Position numbers and translations under genes: made by a program. A stretch of DNA of 64,000 nucleotides from Piliocolobus tephrosceles (taxonomy: Eukaryota > Chordata > Mammalia > Primates > Cercopithecidae). The notes beneath the pieces were generated by a model. That model saw only the letters and a list, made by a program, of their open reading frames with translations. It ran no database searches and was not told where the DNA came from. The DNA lies in the NCBI RefSeq assembly GCF_002776525.5, contig NC_045436.1, positions 105,553,171 through 105,617,170 of the forward strand, in the 5' to 3' direction. Shown one piece after another: positions 22,430 to 33,789 of this stretch. Every line of letters begins with the position of its first letter. The stretch's first letter is position 1.

Positions 22430-23370
22430 TAAAGGTAATAAAAATATATATAAAAGTAACACCTTTAACAAATGAAATTATGTTATTTATCCTTGGGAAA
22501 ACTCCTTGCTATAAAATCCATTTTCTCGGATACCAAGGGCCATTTCAGTTGTTTGTTTTTAATTAGTGCTAACATGGTATGTCTTTTCTATTCTTTTATT
22601 TTTTGTGCCTTTACATTTAAAGTTGAGGTTGAGGGACTGGAGGCAGTATATAGTTAGGTCTTTCTTTTATATCAAATCTGACAATCTTCCTTTTAATTAC
22701 AGTGTTTAGACCATTTGCATTTATTATGGTGATTGACATGCTGATGTTTAAGTCTGCAGTCTTACTACTTGTTTTGTATTTGTCCCATCTCCTTTTTGTT
22801 TCCTCTTTTCTGCTTTCTTTGGAATTATTTGTCTAATTTTTGTTATTCTATTCTCTCTTCTTTGTTTAATGTTAACTATGTTTTTGTTGTCTCATTTTAT
22901 TGGTTGCTTCAGAGTTTGTAGTACACATCTTTAGCTTATCATAGTTTACCTTCATGTGATATTATATCAGAGAACACAGAATAAAAGAAACTTACAACAG
23001 CATATATATCCAGTTTTCCCCTCCTGTCCTTTATGCTATTATCAAAAATTTTACTTCTACATAGGTTTTAAACTTCAAAATACATAGTTATTATTTGTAT
23101 TTTAAACAGTTGTTTGTGATTTAAAGAAATTTAAATAATAAGAGAAAAAAAAAGTATTTACCTATGCAGTTACCAGTTCTGGACCTTTTATATAGATCTC
23201 GATTTCCATCTGGTATCATTATGTTCTGCTTGAAAGTCTTTCTTTCAATGGTTTGGGTTTTTGTTTGGTTTGGTTTGGTAGTACAGGTCTTTTTATGATT
23301 AATCCTTTTAGATTTTTTAATATCTGAAAGCATATTTATTTCATCTTTGTTTTCAAATATAGGCAATCCT

Positions 23371-23662
23371 TATGCTGCACAGTTCAAATATAAATAGATT
23401 TCAGTTACCACTGTTTAACTAAAAAATTACCACTGTTTAGCTGAAAAGTTACCTCTGTTTAGTAAAAACAGTCCCCCAATAACATGGTTTAAATTTCAGC
23501 TATCGTGGTATATGTACTATGAGTAATTGCATAAAATACAAACTTTGCTACTAGTTCCTCAGACCATTAATAAGTAAATGACAGTCAGCAAAGCATGTAG
23601 TTATGATGCCTCCTTGTTTCCTAATGATAAACTCATGTAACGTTGCATAAAAATGAATACTT
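23371..23662. other. Possible old DNA-transposon sequence
   Basis: Repeated phrases ('ttaccactgtttaactaaaa', 'ttaccactgtttagctgaaa') and the similar feel of 23930-24430 suggest an old Tigger/mariner-like element, but no terminal repeat pair was found. Confidence 0.25.
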
Positions 23663-23852
23663 CCCCATCTCTACTAAGAATACAAAGATTAGCCAGGTGT
23701 GGTGGCATGCACCTGTAATCCCAGCTACTTGGGAGGCTGAGACAGGAGAATCACTTGAACCCAGGAGGCGGAGGTTGCAGTGAGCCGAGATTGCACCACT
23801 GCACTCCAGCCTGGGCGACAGACCAAGAATCCATCTCAAAAAAAAAAAAAAA
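23663..23852 (+). mobile_element. 5'-truncated Alu
   Basis: It starts at the 'ccccatctctactaagaat' centre and runs through 'ggcggaggttgcagtgagcc' to the A-tail. The left arm is missing. Confidence 0.9.
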
Positions 23853-23877
23853 CCTCAAGAAAGAAAGGGAATTGGCA

Positions 23878-23911
23878 AAAATAATAATAATAATAAATAA
23901 TAAATAATGCC
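23878..23911. repeat. (TAA)n/(TAAA)n microsatellite
   Basis: 'aataataataataataaat' and following units. Short and AT-only. Confidence 0.85.
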
Positions 23912-24440
23912 AGGTACCACAAAGAAACCAAAAGTAATAATGTTGGAATGATGGAAATTCAAACATGAATAGAGTTGGCTAACTGTGGAAATGTTGACAT
24001 TGCCACTGTTTGAAAGACTCTAGATATGCAGCAAGATGAGCTTAGTAAAGGTGGACATATTGACAAATGAGTAAAGTGATTTTCATAAAAAAGAAAGATG
24101 TTTGAATTTCATATCGAAGGAACCCTTAAAGATATTTCAAACACTGAATGAGAAATGGATAAAACATTAGAAGTTAATCTGAACTAGAAGAAGTATGACA
24201 ATTTACCAAAGCATAGAAGAGATGTTCATTTCATGTAGTAAGTTACATAACAAGAAGTCAAGCACTGTTAAAACTACTCTTGTTAAGTTTTTTACAAAGA
24301 AATAAACACTTTAATTTTCAATGTTTTTAATGTTTCTGATTACAGTGACCCAATTAGATGTTAGTTTTACTATTTTTTATACATTTATAAGTGACATTAA
24401 GAGAGTTTTTAGTATTTTGGTAAGAATTCTTAACAGTCAA

Positions 24441-24722
24441 CTGGGCCAGTGGTTCACTCCTGTAATTTCAGCACTTTGGAAGCCGAGTCAAGCAGACTGC
24501 TTGAGCTCAGGAGTTTGAGGCCAGCCTGGGCAACATGGCAAAATCCCATCTCTACAAAAAAAATACAAAAAACTAGCCAGGTGTGGTAGTGCATGCTTGT
24601 GGTCCCAGCTACTCAGGAGGCTGAGGCAGGAGGTTCACTTGAACCTTGGAGGTCAAGACTGCAGTGAGCCAAGATCAGATCACTGCACTCCAGCCTAGGC
24701 AACACAGTAGGACTCTATGTCC
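24441..24722 (+). mobile_element. AluJ-like element
   Basis: 'gggccagtggttcactcctg' opens it, and 'gcctgggcaacatggcaaaa' and 'ggaggtcaagactgcagtga' are J-type states. It ends without a clean A-tail. Old and diverged. Confidence 0.9.
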
Positions 24723-24729
24723 AATGTCT

Positions 24730-25490
24730 TGAGAACTGTGGTTTCATATATTTTATACAATACTTCAGTTGTTTCAGTTAGGAAAGTAAATTCAGTCTCC
24801 AACTTAGCCAGAAGTAGAAGTCAAAGAATCTAAAACTTTTATCTGGATTTTTCAAACAATACCTTAGTTCTTCACTTGTTTTACAAACAAATTCCTCAGG
24901 CTCCATTATTCATTTTCTAGTATATCCTTTTTTTGTGATTTAAATAAAATTTAAAGGACTATTTGTATGTAGTATGTCCTAAGACCAAAAAAGCCCCAAC
25001 TATGAAAGAAACTAATAGAACACTAAAAGGAATGGTACATACAAAAGACCAAATGGAAACATTAAATGCGCTGCTTTAGATATCCCACCTTCATTACCAG
25101 CATGTACTAGCAGTTTATCATTTGATGAAATGTTGGAGGGAAATTTACAAACCAATAAATATTTTAAATTTGCATCCCAAACTTTTACAAATGACACATA
25201 CCAGATTCAAATATGTGCACATTTCTGCCACATAATCCTATATGAGGCAGTTACTATAAGCCTGACACTTGGGTGGGCACGAGTTACTTACTATGCATAG
25301 GCGCAGACTTCTAGGAACTTACAGGACCTGAACCAGAATAGGGAAACAATGAATCTATTTTTAATGACAAAACAAATGCATGAATAAATGAGTAAATCTA
25401 TCAAGATTGAAAGACCAAGCTGTGCTCAAGGTGATCAGGGGTCCTAGGAGAGGGTGCTTAACTCAACACAGGAGAAATGATGTCAAAAAG
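24730..25490. other. Unique AT-rich DNA
   Basis: No gene or assigned repeat is recognised. Confidence 0.35.
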
Positions 25491-25494
25491 ATAA

Positions 25495-25735
25495 AAAGAA
25501 CTCATAGAGACATAAGGTAGAATAACGGCTGCCAGGGGCTAGGAAAGTGGGGCAATGGAGAGTTGTTGTTCAATGGATATAGAGTTTCAATTTTACAAGA
25601 TGAGAGTGTTCTGTGGATGCATGGTGGCACTGGTAACACAGCAATGCCGTAGAACTACACACATAAAAATAGCTAAGATGGTAGATTTTATGCTATGTAT
25701 ATCTTACCACAATTAAAATTTCTACATAAATAGAT
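25495..25735 (+). mobile_element. L1M 3'-end fragment
   Basis: 'actcatagagacataaggta', 'gccaggggctaggaaagtgg' and 'atatcttaccacaattaaaa' follow the order of the L1MC/MD 3' end. Confidence 0.7.
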
Positions 25736-26735
25736 AAATAAAAAGAAAGTTTCCCTGAGAAGATATCATCAGAGCTGAGAGTATTTTTTTAATACGCAGG
25801 ATTAACAAGACCTTACAAAGTTTTTGACAACAACAAAAAATCACTTTTTAAATAATAATATAACTTGTTTCCTCTAAGCTTCTGGTTAATAAAATATTTT
25901 TTAATGGAGGGAATTTCGACTGTGATGGTGGTCATGGTGGTAGTGGTGGTGGTGTTAATCTTGAAAATTATAACAAGCGATACTTCTTTGCATATCAGGT
26001 GTATCTTGAAAATTGGCATGTAAATAGAATTTTATAAAACAAAATTTCAAATGTACAAAGAAAACTATCTGGAGATATCCCATTCTGTATCTGTAACTTA
26101 TATTTCCCATAAATCCCAATGTTGTTTTCATATCTGCTTTAATTAAAGAGTTACTCCTTGCCTATTGCTATTATTACTACTGACATCCTTATAGAATGTT
26201 TCTTATTATCATCTGTTTATTAGTAGAGATAAAATGAATAGGCATTCTCCAAATAGGATATATCTCTGTTTTAAGTTGAAATTGTTTTTGAATTATAAAA
26301 GATGAGGTATATGATTTTAAAAACTGGCCCTTCTAATAGATTCAAATATAACACTGTAAATTTCATTTCATGTAAACACCCATGTCCCATGTATTTACAA
26401 GGATAAATAATATTGACCTGCCTCTGAATCTTGCTCTAGGTAATTAGTCATTATTCTCAGTTTCAGATACGGCCATAGAAATCTAAACAATTTAGAAAGG
26501 TATGTATTATAACGTTTTAATGAACCAAACCAAACTGTATGTTCCTTCTATTTCCGTTCTCTTATTTTTCATTTCTTCAGCCCCTGATTCCCCATCATCT
26601 TATATTTCCTAGGTCTATCATTCTTCTCTTTCAGTTGGGTTTGTTCCTGACTGTTTTGCAGGGACAGCTACATCACTACAGTCTTACCATCAGTGACACT
26701 GAGGAATTCACCGCATAATAATTTACTGTGAAAAA
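25736..26735. other. Unique AT-rich DNA with a GGT-rich patch
   Basis: A (GGT)n-like run lies at 25921-25955. Otherwise no repeat family or gene is recognised. Confidence 0.35.
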
Positions 26736-26739
26736 ATCC

Positions 26740-26890
26740 AGATATCAGGGAAGGAAAAAGGAAAGACGGGAAGAAAGGAGGGAGAGAAGGAGGGAAAAAA
26801 ATAGAGAAAGGAAGGTAAGAAGGGAAGGAGGGAAAAAGGGAAAGACAGACACAAAAGGAGAAATAGAAGAAGGAAAGAAGAGACGAAGTG
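26740..26890. repeat. Polypurine (GGAA/GAAA-rich) tract
   Basis: About 150 bp of nearly pure purine. It produces a 76-codon Lys/Arg/Glu-rich frame (26728-26958) by composition alone. Confidence 0.9.
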
Positions 26891-27004
26891 TCAGCTGCCT
26901 CAGCCTTGAGCCTCTGGATAATTCAATAACTGCTCGGAAATTAGCTATAGAGAAATGAACAGGAAAAAGTTAATGCACTGCTTTTCACCTACATAGCAAT
27001 ATGA

Positions 27005-27190
27005 AACCATGGAAAGAACTTAAGATTTGAGTAATCCAAAACTGGATTTCAATATTATTTTGCCACTTAACCCTGATTAATGTGAGTCATATAACTTCTC
27101 TGAGCCATTTCCTCACCAATAAAGTGGAGAGAATAATACCTCACCTTGCTATTATTGTGAGAATTAAATAGAAAATGGAATTTAAGCTTC
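27005..27190 (+). repeat. MIR SINE
   Basis: 'gagtcatataacttctctga', 'gccatttcctcaccaataaa' and 'tattgtgagaattaaataga' follow the MIR core and 3' half. Confidence 0.75.
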
Positions 27191-27511
27191 CTGGTTCTTA
27201 ATAATGTTAGTTCCCTTCATCCTTGACTTTTTTAAAAATTAAAATCTGACATTGATCAAGTTTAATTAACATTTCAACATTTTCCAATTAATGTTTGCAT
27301 TTGCTAAAGCCAGAATATATGAACCTTATTTTGGTTATGTTTACACAAATAGACATTTAAGTTTTGTTAGACACCATCAGTATATAAGCTTCACATCTCA
27401 GGAGTGTCTGTTCCTGATTTATAATTTAAATTTTATACCAGAAAAAGAGCACGTGTTAGTCATTGGCTTAACAGTAAATTAGCCTATTAACATTGTGATC
27501 AAACTTTATCC

Positions 27512-27822
27512 AGCCGGGCGCCGTGGCTCAAGCCTGTAATCCCAGCACTTTGGGAGGCCGAGACGGGCGGATCACGAGATCAGGAGATCGAGATCGTCCT
27601 GGCTAACACTGTGAAACCCCGCCTCTACTAAAAAATACAAAAAACTAGCCGGGCGAGGTGGCGGGAGCCTGTAGTTCCAGCTACTCCGGAGGCTGAGGCA
27701 AGAGAATGGCGTAAACCCAGGAGGCAGAGCTTGCGGTGAGCAGAGATCCGGCCACTGCACTCCAGCCTGGGCGACAGAGCGAGACTCCGTCTCAAAAAAT
27801 ATAAAAATAAAAAAAAAAAAAA
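27512..27822 (+). mobile_element. AluY of Old World monkey type (AluYR-like)
   Basis: Full length. It carries 'tcaagcctgtaatcccagca', 'gccgagacgggcggatcacg', 'acaaaaaactagccgggcga', 'ggcgtaaaccc' and 'gatccggccactgcac', a set I recognise from cercopithecid AluYR rather than human AluY. Likely target repeat 'aaactttat'/'aaacttcat' at 27501-27509 and 27820-27828. Confidence 0.93.
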
Positions 27823-28100
27823 CTTCATATGAAGAATCATTAGCAATTACTCTCTTTATCTAAACATCCACAAAATATATTTTTGGAAAAGTAAGAAATG
27901 TGAGTTTACATGTTAAAGCAACACCCATATATTGAAAGCAATGCCCATATACACAACGTGGACTCTAACTGACTCCTTTGCCCTCAAAATATGAATTGAG
28001 TGCGTACTATGTGCCTGCAGCACGTAGTAACTTGAACGTATAGCAGTGCATAGATGTGATACCCTTCCTAACCCATCATAAGGGTCACAGGAAATACTCC
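27823..28100. other. Unassigned short stretch
   Basis: It holds a local imperfect duplication ('caacacccatatattgaaag' then 'caatgcccatatacaca'). No gene. Confidence 0.4.
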
Positions 28101-28708
28101 TGTAAGAAAAGACAAGTTAACAAGAGAAAAGCATAAAAGATTGATCAAAATTTCACATGACACAGGACCCTTCAGAAATAAAGACCCAAAGATAAAGGGA
28201 AAACAATTCATTTTTATGCTTAGGTTGAATGAAGAATGGACAGCCATGTAGAAATGTGATTGGACAGAAAGGATATGTTTTAATGGTAACAGATTGACTG
28301 AGGAAACCAGCAAGGCCTGTCTGTTCAGATTCTTCCTGGCCTCTCTGTGCGGTATTCCTGAGTACAGGGCAGGACTCCTTCCAGAATGCTATCAGATAAG
28401 AGTAGATCAGAAAATTTCTTTATGGTCACCCCCTAGATCTAGACAGACAAGCAGGGGAAGATTAAAGTAGTAATTCTAGTTTTTATGACTGGCTTTGGGA
28501 AAGAGGGGTTCTATTTTCTAGGACTCACCTTGGGAAAGAGGAATTCTAGTTTCTAACACCCGCCTTATGAGAAAAAAGGGAGCAAGAGAAAGAAGAGCAG
28601 CAGAAGGTCAGAAAGATCTCACTTCTGAGCCTTGTAGTATCCTTTAGTTCAAAGTACTCAGTACGCCAAAGCCCCATTTCTTGGGGTATAATTTTCTGAG
28701 CCCCAGCA
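28101..28708. mobile_element. ERV1-type LTR (MER-type)
   Basis: It is bounded by 'tgtaagaaaa' and 'gccccagca', giving TG...CA ends. The interior phrases 'gccatgtagaaatgtgattg', 'ccagcaaggcctgtctgttc' and 'gcaggactccttccagaatg' recur in primate ERV1 LTRs that I know but cannot subtype. Orientation is not settled. Confidence 0.6.
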
Positions 28709-29199
28709 TATACATGTGAGACACTCAGGAGGAAAATGAGATAATTACAATGCAGTGGTTCAGAGTTTGGGCTTAAATATCATCACCCTGCTGAAACCAA
28801 GAACGAAGGGTGTGGGGGAGAGCCAGTTACGGGGAGATGCCCAGAAAAAGTATGGTAAACAAGGGTAAGGTTTGATATCCAAATTTAAATCTATGCCTTC
28901 TCCATTGATAAGAGTATCTAACGATTTAGTCACCCTTCTCTTCCTACGGAGAGGGAGACGCCCTTACAGATGAAGATTTATAAAGCTATAAATTTCCCTT
29001 TCAGAAATGTAACTTCTACTCTGGTTTTCAGAGATTCTCCTGTGGCTGCTGTTTCTCAAAGTGGCCAGCTCATAAATAATCCTTATTTTGAGGTGGCATA
29101 TTCTGGTCTCCTACAGTCACATATGGGGGTAGCATGTCCTGAGCCCTATCACTGGTCTGGGTATATAAAGACACTGAATGCGAGCTCCAAATAGATAAA
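28709..29199. mobile_element. Possible ERV1 internal or second LTR-like sequence
   Basis: 'cataaataatccttatttt' and 'catgtcctgagccctatcac' resemble dispersed proviral DNA next to such LTRs. Weak, with no retroviral protein motif. Confidence 0.35.
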
Positions 29200-29508
29200 G
29201 GCCAGGTGCAGTGGCTCACACTTGTAATCCCAGCACTTTGGGAGGCCTAGGTGGGTAGATCACAAGGTCAGGAGTTCGAGACCAGCCTGGCCAATATGGT
29301 GAAACCCTGTCTCTACTAAAAATACAAAAATTAGCCAGGCGTGGTGGCACGCACCTGTAGTCCCACCTACTCAGTAGGCTGAGGCAGGAGAATCGCTTGG
29401 ACCCTGGAGGTGGAGGTTGCCATGAGCTGAGATCACACCACTGCACTCTAGCCTGGGTGACAGAGCAAGACTCCGTCTCAGAAAAAAAAAAAAAATTAAA
29501 AAAAAAAA
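29200..29508 (+). mobile_element. AluS-like element
   Basis: Full length from 'ggccaggtgcagtggctcac' to a long A-rich tail, with 'cctggccaatatggtgaaac' and 'gaggttgccatgagctgaga'. Moderately diverged. Confidence 0.95.
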
Positions 29509-30269
29509 GTTAACATAAAGCCAGTAGATTTCTAAAAATTACCACAGGCAAAGAGTTAAAAGTAAATTACTGACCCTGGTCCAATCCAGGTCTAAGAAGG
29601 CATCCCAACGTCTGGTATGCCTGTTTACATTTTGGCTTAATCATTGTCTATAATTGAGGAATCTTAGTAGGCAATATTCAGCAATTTACTCATAGGGAAA
29701 AATGTTTCTTCTTGATGGTGAGTATGATGTCACTACAGAATATAAAACTGGGATTAGCCAGATAGTACATATTAATCTATAATGGTTCTATGTTTGTACA
29801 ATAAAACTGTCCTGTAAAATTAAATTTTTAATTATACTTTTTAATTTTAATTTTAACTAAATTTTAAAATGAAACTACAGTATGCCACACCCCTTTTAGT
29901 TTTCAGAGTTATTTAAATGTGACATAGATGCATTAGTGACAATCCTAGCACAAAATATATGGAATGCTCAAAACATTTGACTTACAGCTTTTGAGGCAGT
30001 AAAGATAATTAAAGGAACCCACGAAAGATGGTGAAACCTCCAGAGATTAACAACCATGGGACTCCAGAACCTCCCGAAAGTCTGAAAGGCAAGAAGAGGA
30101 AAGTGTTACTGGAGTGTGGAGAAACCAGGAACCCTGAAACAAGAGGCACCTGATAACAATTATATTCATGCTAAAGACCAGTCCCAACCAGAGACTCTCT
30201 CCTTGATATAATCAGAAGGATTAAATGGTATTAATGTTACTATAAGTAATAATAACAGCTAATACTAAC
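29509..30269. other. Unique AT-rich DNA
   Basis: No gene or assigned repeat is recognised. 29815-29875 is almost pure A/T. Confidence 0.35.
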
Positions 30270-30475
30270 ACTAATCAAGATATTACTATGTGGCATCCAC
30301 TGTTGTAAGCATCTGTCATGCATGTTCTCATCCATTCTTCAGCCATGAGGGGCATATTACTTGTGTCCCCAATTTGCAGAGAATAAATAATGTGCCCAAA
30401 CAGTTTGTAAAAGGCTAAGTTCAAATTTAAACCTAGGCAGTCTGACTGAGGAGGCTATACTCTTAACCACAAAAA
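30270..30475 (-). repeat. MIR SINE
   Basis: The plus strand reads 'tccactgttgtaagcatctg', then 'ctaggcagtctgactgagga' and 'atactcttaaccac'. This is reversed MIR. Confidence 0.7.
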
Positions 30476-31069
30476 GGTTTGCGTAATTAGAATTGCATTC
30501 AAATGCAATCCTTATGGTGAATCAAAAATCAGGGCATTTGCTCCAGACTCCACTCTGCAATTCAGTTGGTTTACTTTAAGCAGAGAGATTTCTTTAATTA
30601 TGTAAAACCTATTTGAGGAACTGTTTTTTGATTCATCCCATGGGAGGAAAAACATAATTATCATCACCTCTTGAAATTGTCAAATGTTTTTATCTTTTCA
30701 AAGCTGTTTGTTTTTCTGTGCTTATCTTCAGGGTTTTTATGCAGTCAGACTGGAAGTTGCCGCTTGCATTCGGTACCCAGCTAAGTCTTTCCATCCACAT
30801 TGTCCTGTCTGCATCCAGGCTTTACATTAACTGAAAGGGACAGAATACTGTCTCAGGAAGGACTTTCCATGCAGGAGGAGGGCTACTTATCTTAGAAAAT
30901 GTTTTCATTCACTTCTAACTTTTCACCACCCCCACTCCAACTCTCATCCCCCCATACCATTCCGGTTTTTTAAGCAGGAAAATTTGTATGTTCTTCTAAT
31001 GTATTCAGTAATAGAGATTATAATACAGTGCTTTGGTAAATTCATCATCAAATACATTTTGTCAAAATA
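30476..31069. other. Unique DNA
   Basis: 30720-30860 is less AT-rich and repeat-free. No exon or RNA gene is recognised. Confidence 0.35.
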
Positions 31070-31149
31070 TTGGGTTGGTGCAAAAGTAATTGTGGTCTTT
31101 GTCATTACTTTTAATGGCAAAGACCCCAGTTACTTTTGCACCAACCTAA
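31070..31149 (+). mobile_element. MADE1 (Hsmar1-derived MITE), complete
   Basis: Exactly 80 bp between TA dinucleotides at 31068-31069 and 31150-31151. The ends 'ttgggttggtgcaaaagtaa' and 'ttacttttgcaccaacctaa' are inverted repeats that nearly meet, so a transcript folds into one long hairpin. MADE1 copies are the known source of the miR-548 microRNA family. Confidence 0.95.
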
Positions 31150-31158
31150 TATGTAGCC

Positions 31159-33301
31159 TCTACTAGTCAGAGTTCTCCAGAGAGAGAGAACCAATAGGAG
31201 GGAATTTATTAGGGGAATTGGTTCATGCAGTTATGCAAGTTGAGAAGTCTCATGACAGGCCGTCTGCAAGCTGGACAACCAAGGAAGGGAGTAACATGGC
31301 TCGGTCCAAGTCCAAAGGCCTGAGAATCAGGGTGGGGCCAAGGAAGCCAACTTAACAACTATCTGTTTAAGGCCAAAGGCCTGAGAACCTGGGGGTGCTG
31401 ATGGTGCAATTCCCAGAGTTGAGGGGCTGGAAAATCTGGAGTTTTGATGTCCAGTGACAGAAGGAAAAGGGTATCCCTGCTTCGATAGAGAGAGAAGTCT
31501 CCTTTGCTCTGCCTTTTTATTCTATCTGGGCCCTCTGTCAATTGGATGATGCCTGCCCACAATAGGTAAGGTCACATCTTCCTTGCTTTGTCCATTGATT
31601 CAAATGCCAACCTCTCTCTCTCTCTTTTAACTTTTATTTTAGGTTTGGGGTTACATGTGAAGGTTTGTTACACAGGTAAACTCATGTCATGGGGGTTTAT
31701 TGTACAGATTATTTCCTCACCTTTTTCTGCTCCTCTCCCTCCTCTCACCCTCCCTCCTCAAGTAGACCCCAGTGTCTGTTTTCATCACTTAGCTCCCACT
31801 TATAAGTGACAACATGTGGTATTTGATTTTCAGTTCCTGCATTAGTTTGCTGAAGATAATAACCTCCAGCGCCATCCATGTTCCCACAAAAGACATGATC
31901 TTGTTCTTTTTTATGGCTGCATAGTATTCCGTGGTGAATATGTACCACATTTTCTTTATCCAGTCTGTCATTGATGGGCATTTAGGTTGACTCTGTCTTC
32001 ACTATTGTAAATAGTGCTGCAGTGAACATTCATGTGCATGTGTCTTTATGATAGAATGATTTATATTCCTCTGGGTATACACCCAGTAATGGGATTGCTG
32101 GGCTGAATGGTAGTTCTATTTTTAATTCTTTGAGGAATCACCATATTGTTTTCCAAAATGGTTGAAATAATTTACACTCCCACCAACAGTGTATAAGTGT
32201 TCCCTTTTCCCTGCAACCTCACCAGCATCTGTTATTTTTTGACTTTTTAATAATGTCCATGCTGACTGGTGTGAGACGATATCTCATTGTATCTGCATTT
32301 CTCTAATGATTAGTGATACTGAACTGTTTTTGTATGTTTTTTGGCCACATATATGTCTTCTTTTGAAAAGTGTCTGTTCATGTCCTTTGCCTACTTTTTA
32401 ATGGGGTTTTTTCTTTTGTAAGTTTAAGTTCCTTATAGATGCTGGATATTACACCACTGTCAGATGCACAGTTTGCAAATCTTTTCTCCCATTCTGTAGG
32501 TTGTCTGTTTACTCTGTTGATAGTTTCTTTTGCTGTGCAGAAGTTTAATTAGATCCCATTTGTCAATTTTTGCTTTTGTTGTGATTGCTTTTGGTGTCTT
32601 TGTCATGAAATCTTTGCCTGTTCCTATATCCAAGATGGTATTGCCTAGGTTGTCTTCCAGGTTTTTTATAGTTTGGGGTCTTACATTTACATCTTTAACT
32701 TATCTTGAGTTGATTTTTGTATACAGTGTAAGGAAGGGGTACAGCTTCAGTCTTCTGCACATGGCTAGCCAGCTATTCCAGCACCATTTATTGAATAAAG
32801 AGTCTTTTCCCCACTGCTTGTTTTTGTCAGCTTTGTCGAAGATCAGATTGTAGGTTTGAAGCCTTATTCTGGGCTCTATATTCTGTTCTATTGGTCTATA
32901 TGCCTGTTTTTGTACCAGTACCATGCTGTTTTGGTTACTGTAGCCCTGTAGTATAGTTTGAAGTAGGTAGCATGATCCTTTCAGCTTTATCCTTTATGCT
33001 TAAGATTGCCTTGGCTACTAGGGCTCTTTCTTGGTTCCATATACATTTTTAAATATTTTTTCTAGTTCTGTGAAGAATGATATTGGTAGTTTGATAGGAA
33101 TAGCATTGAATCTGTAAATTGCTTTGAGCAGTATAGCCATTTTAACGACATGGATATCCTATCCATGAGCATGGGATGTTTTTCCTCAAATGCCACCATC
33201 TTCCAAAAACACCCTCATAGACAAACCCAAAAATAATGCTTTACCAGGTATCTGGGTATCCTTTAATCCAGGCAAGTTGACATCTACAAGAACCATCATA
33301 C
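31159..33301 (-). mobile_element. ERVL LTR (MLT2-like), split by an L1
   Basis: The left part 31159-31609 opens with 'tactagtcagagttctccag'. The right part 33186-33301 closes with 'caggcaagttgacatct' and 'aaccatcat'. Together they form about 567 bp of LTR related to 10229-10918 (shared 'tgacaggc.g/atctgcaagct'). The L1 at 31610-33185 lies in it. Confidence 0.75.
31610..33185 (-). mobile_element. 5'-truncated L1 (L1PA/PB-like) inside an LTR
   Basis: The reversed 3' UTR ('gggttacatgtgaaggtttg') is followed by the C-terminal third of ORF2 on the minus strand. The direct repeat 'tcaaatgcca' flanks it at 31600-31609 and 33186-33195, marking a target-primed insertion. The reading frame is broken (for example separate frames at 31745-31981 and 32700-32924). 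Confidence 0.9.
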
Positions 33302-33735
33302 AGCCCAATACCATTTTTGTACTTTTTATGGATAGATTATTTCATATAGGAAAGTGCATGAATCAAAAGTATGCAGCTCAGTTAATTATTAAAAATAAAT
33401 ACCCCTATGTAGCCACTACCCAGGTCAGGAAATTGAAGATTAGCAGAATTTCAGAAGCCCTCTTGTGCCCTCCTCTAATCATCGCCTACCCACTCTCTGA
33501 AAACAACCATTGTCCTAACTTCTAACTCTGTGGATGAAGTTTACCTGTGTTGAGACCTTATATAAATGAAGTCATACAATATGTACTCTTTTATGTCTGG
33601 GATTCTCTTATATCTGATTCACTCATTTTACTACATATAGCCAATGTTTATTTATTTTCAATGCAATATAGTATTCCATTATATGAATGTACCACAATTC
33701 ATGTAAATTTATTGTTGATAGATATTTGTAAATTA
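33302..33735 (-). mobile_element. L1M 3' fragment
   Basis: 'gaagtcatacaatatgtact' and 'caatatagtattccattata' are reversed old-L1 3' phrases. Confidence 0.65.
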
Positions 33736-33789
33736 TAAAACATAACTGATAAAGGGTTTGTATATGAAATATATAGAGATATGCTACAA

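Larger units (their letters stand above)
21395..23370 (-). mobile_element. L1M element, RT piece joined to endonuclease region
   Basis: 21395-21605 repeats the reverse transcriptase segment already seen near 18900-19080, so this is a separate old L1 copy. From 21685 the sequence jumps to the ORF2 linker and endonuclease side and continues to about 23370 (for example 'gcttatcatagtttaccttc', 'tccatctggtatcattatg'). Stops are frequent. Confidence 0.7.

Noticed and set aside
23371..24430. A second Tigger/mariner element
   Set aside because: There is a suggestive repeated phrase, but no terminal inverted repeats or transposase motif. It is kept only as a low-confidence note for its first part.
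26740..26890. Possible origin or matrix-attachment signal in the purine tract
   Set aside because: Only composition supports it, and no specific motif was seen.
26728..26958. Basic Lys/Arg/Glu-rich frame
   Set aside because: It is a direct result of the polypurine tract at 26740-26890.
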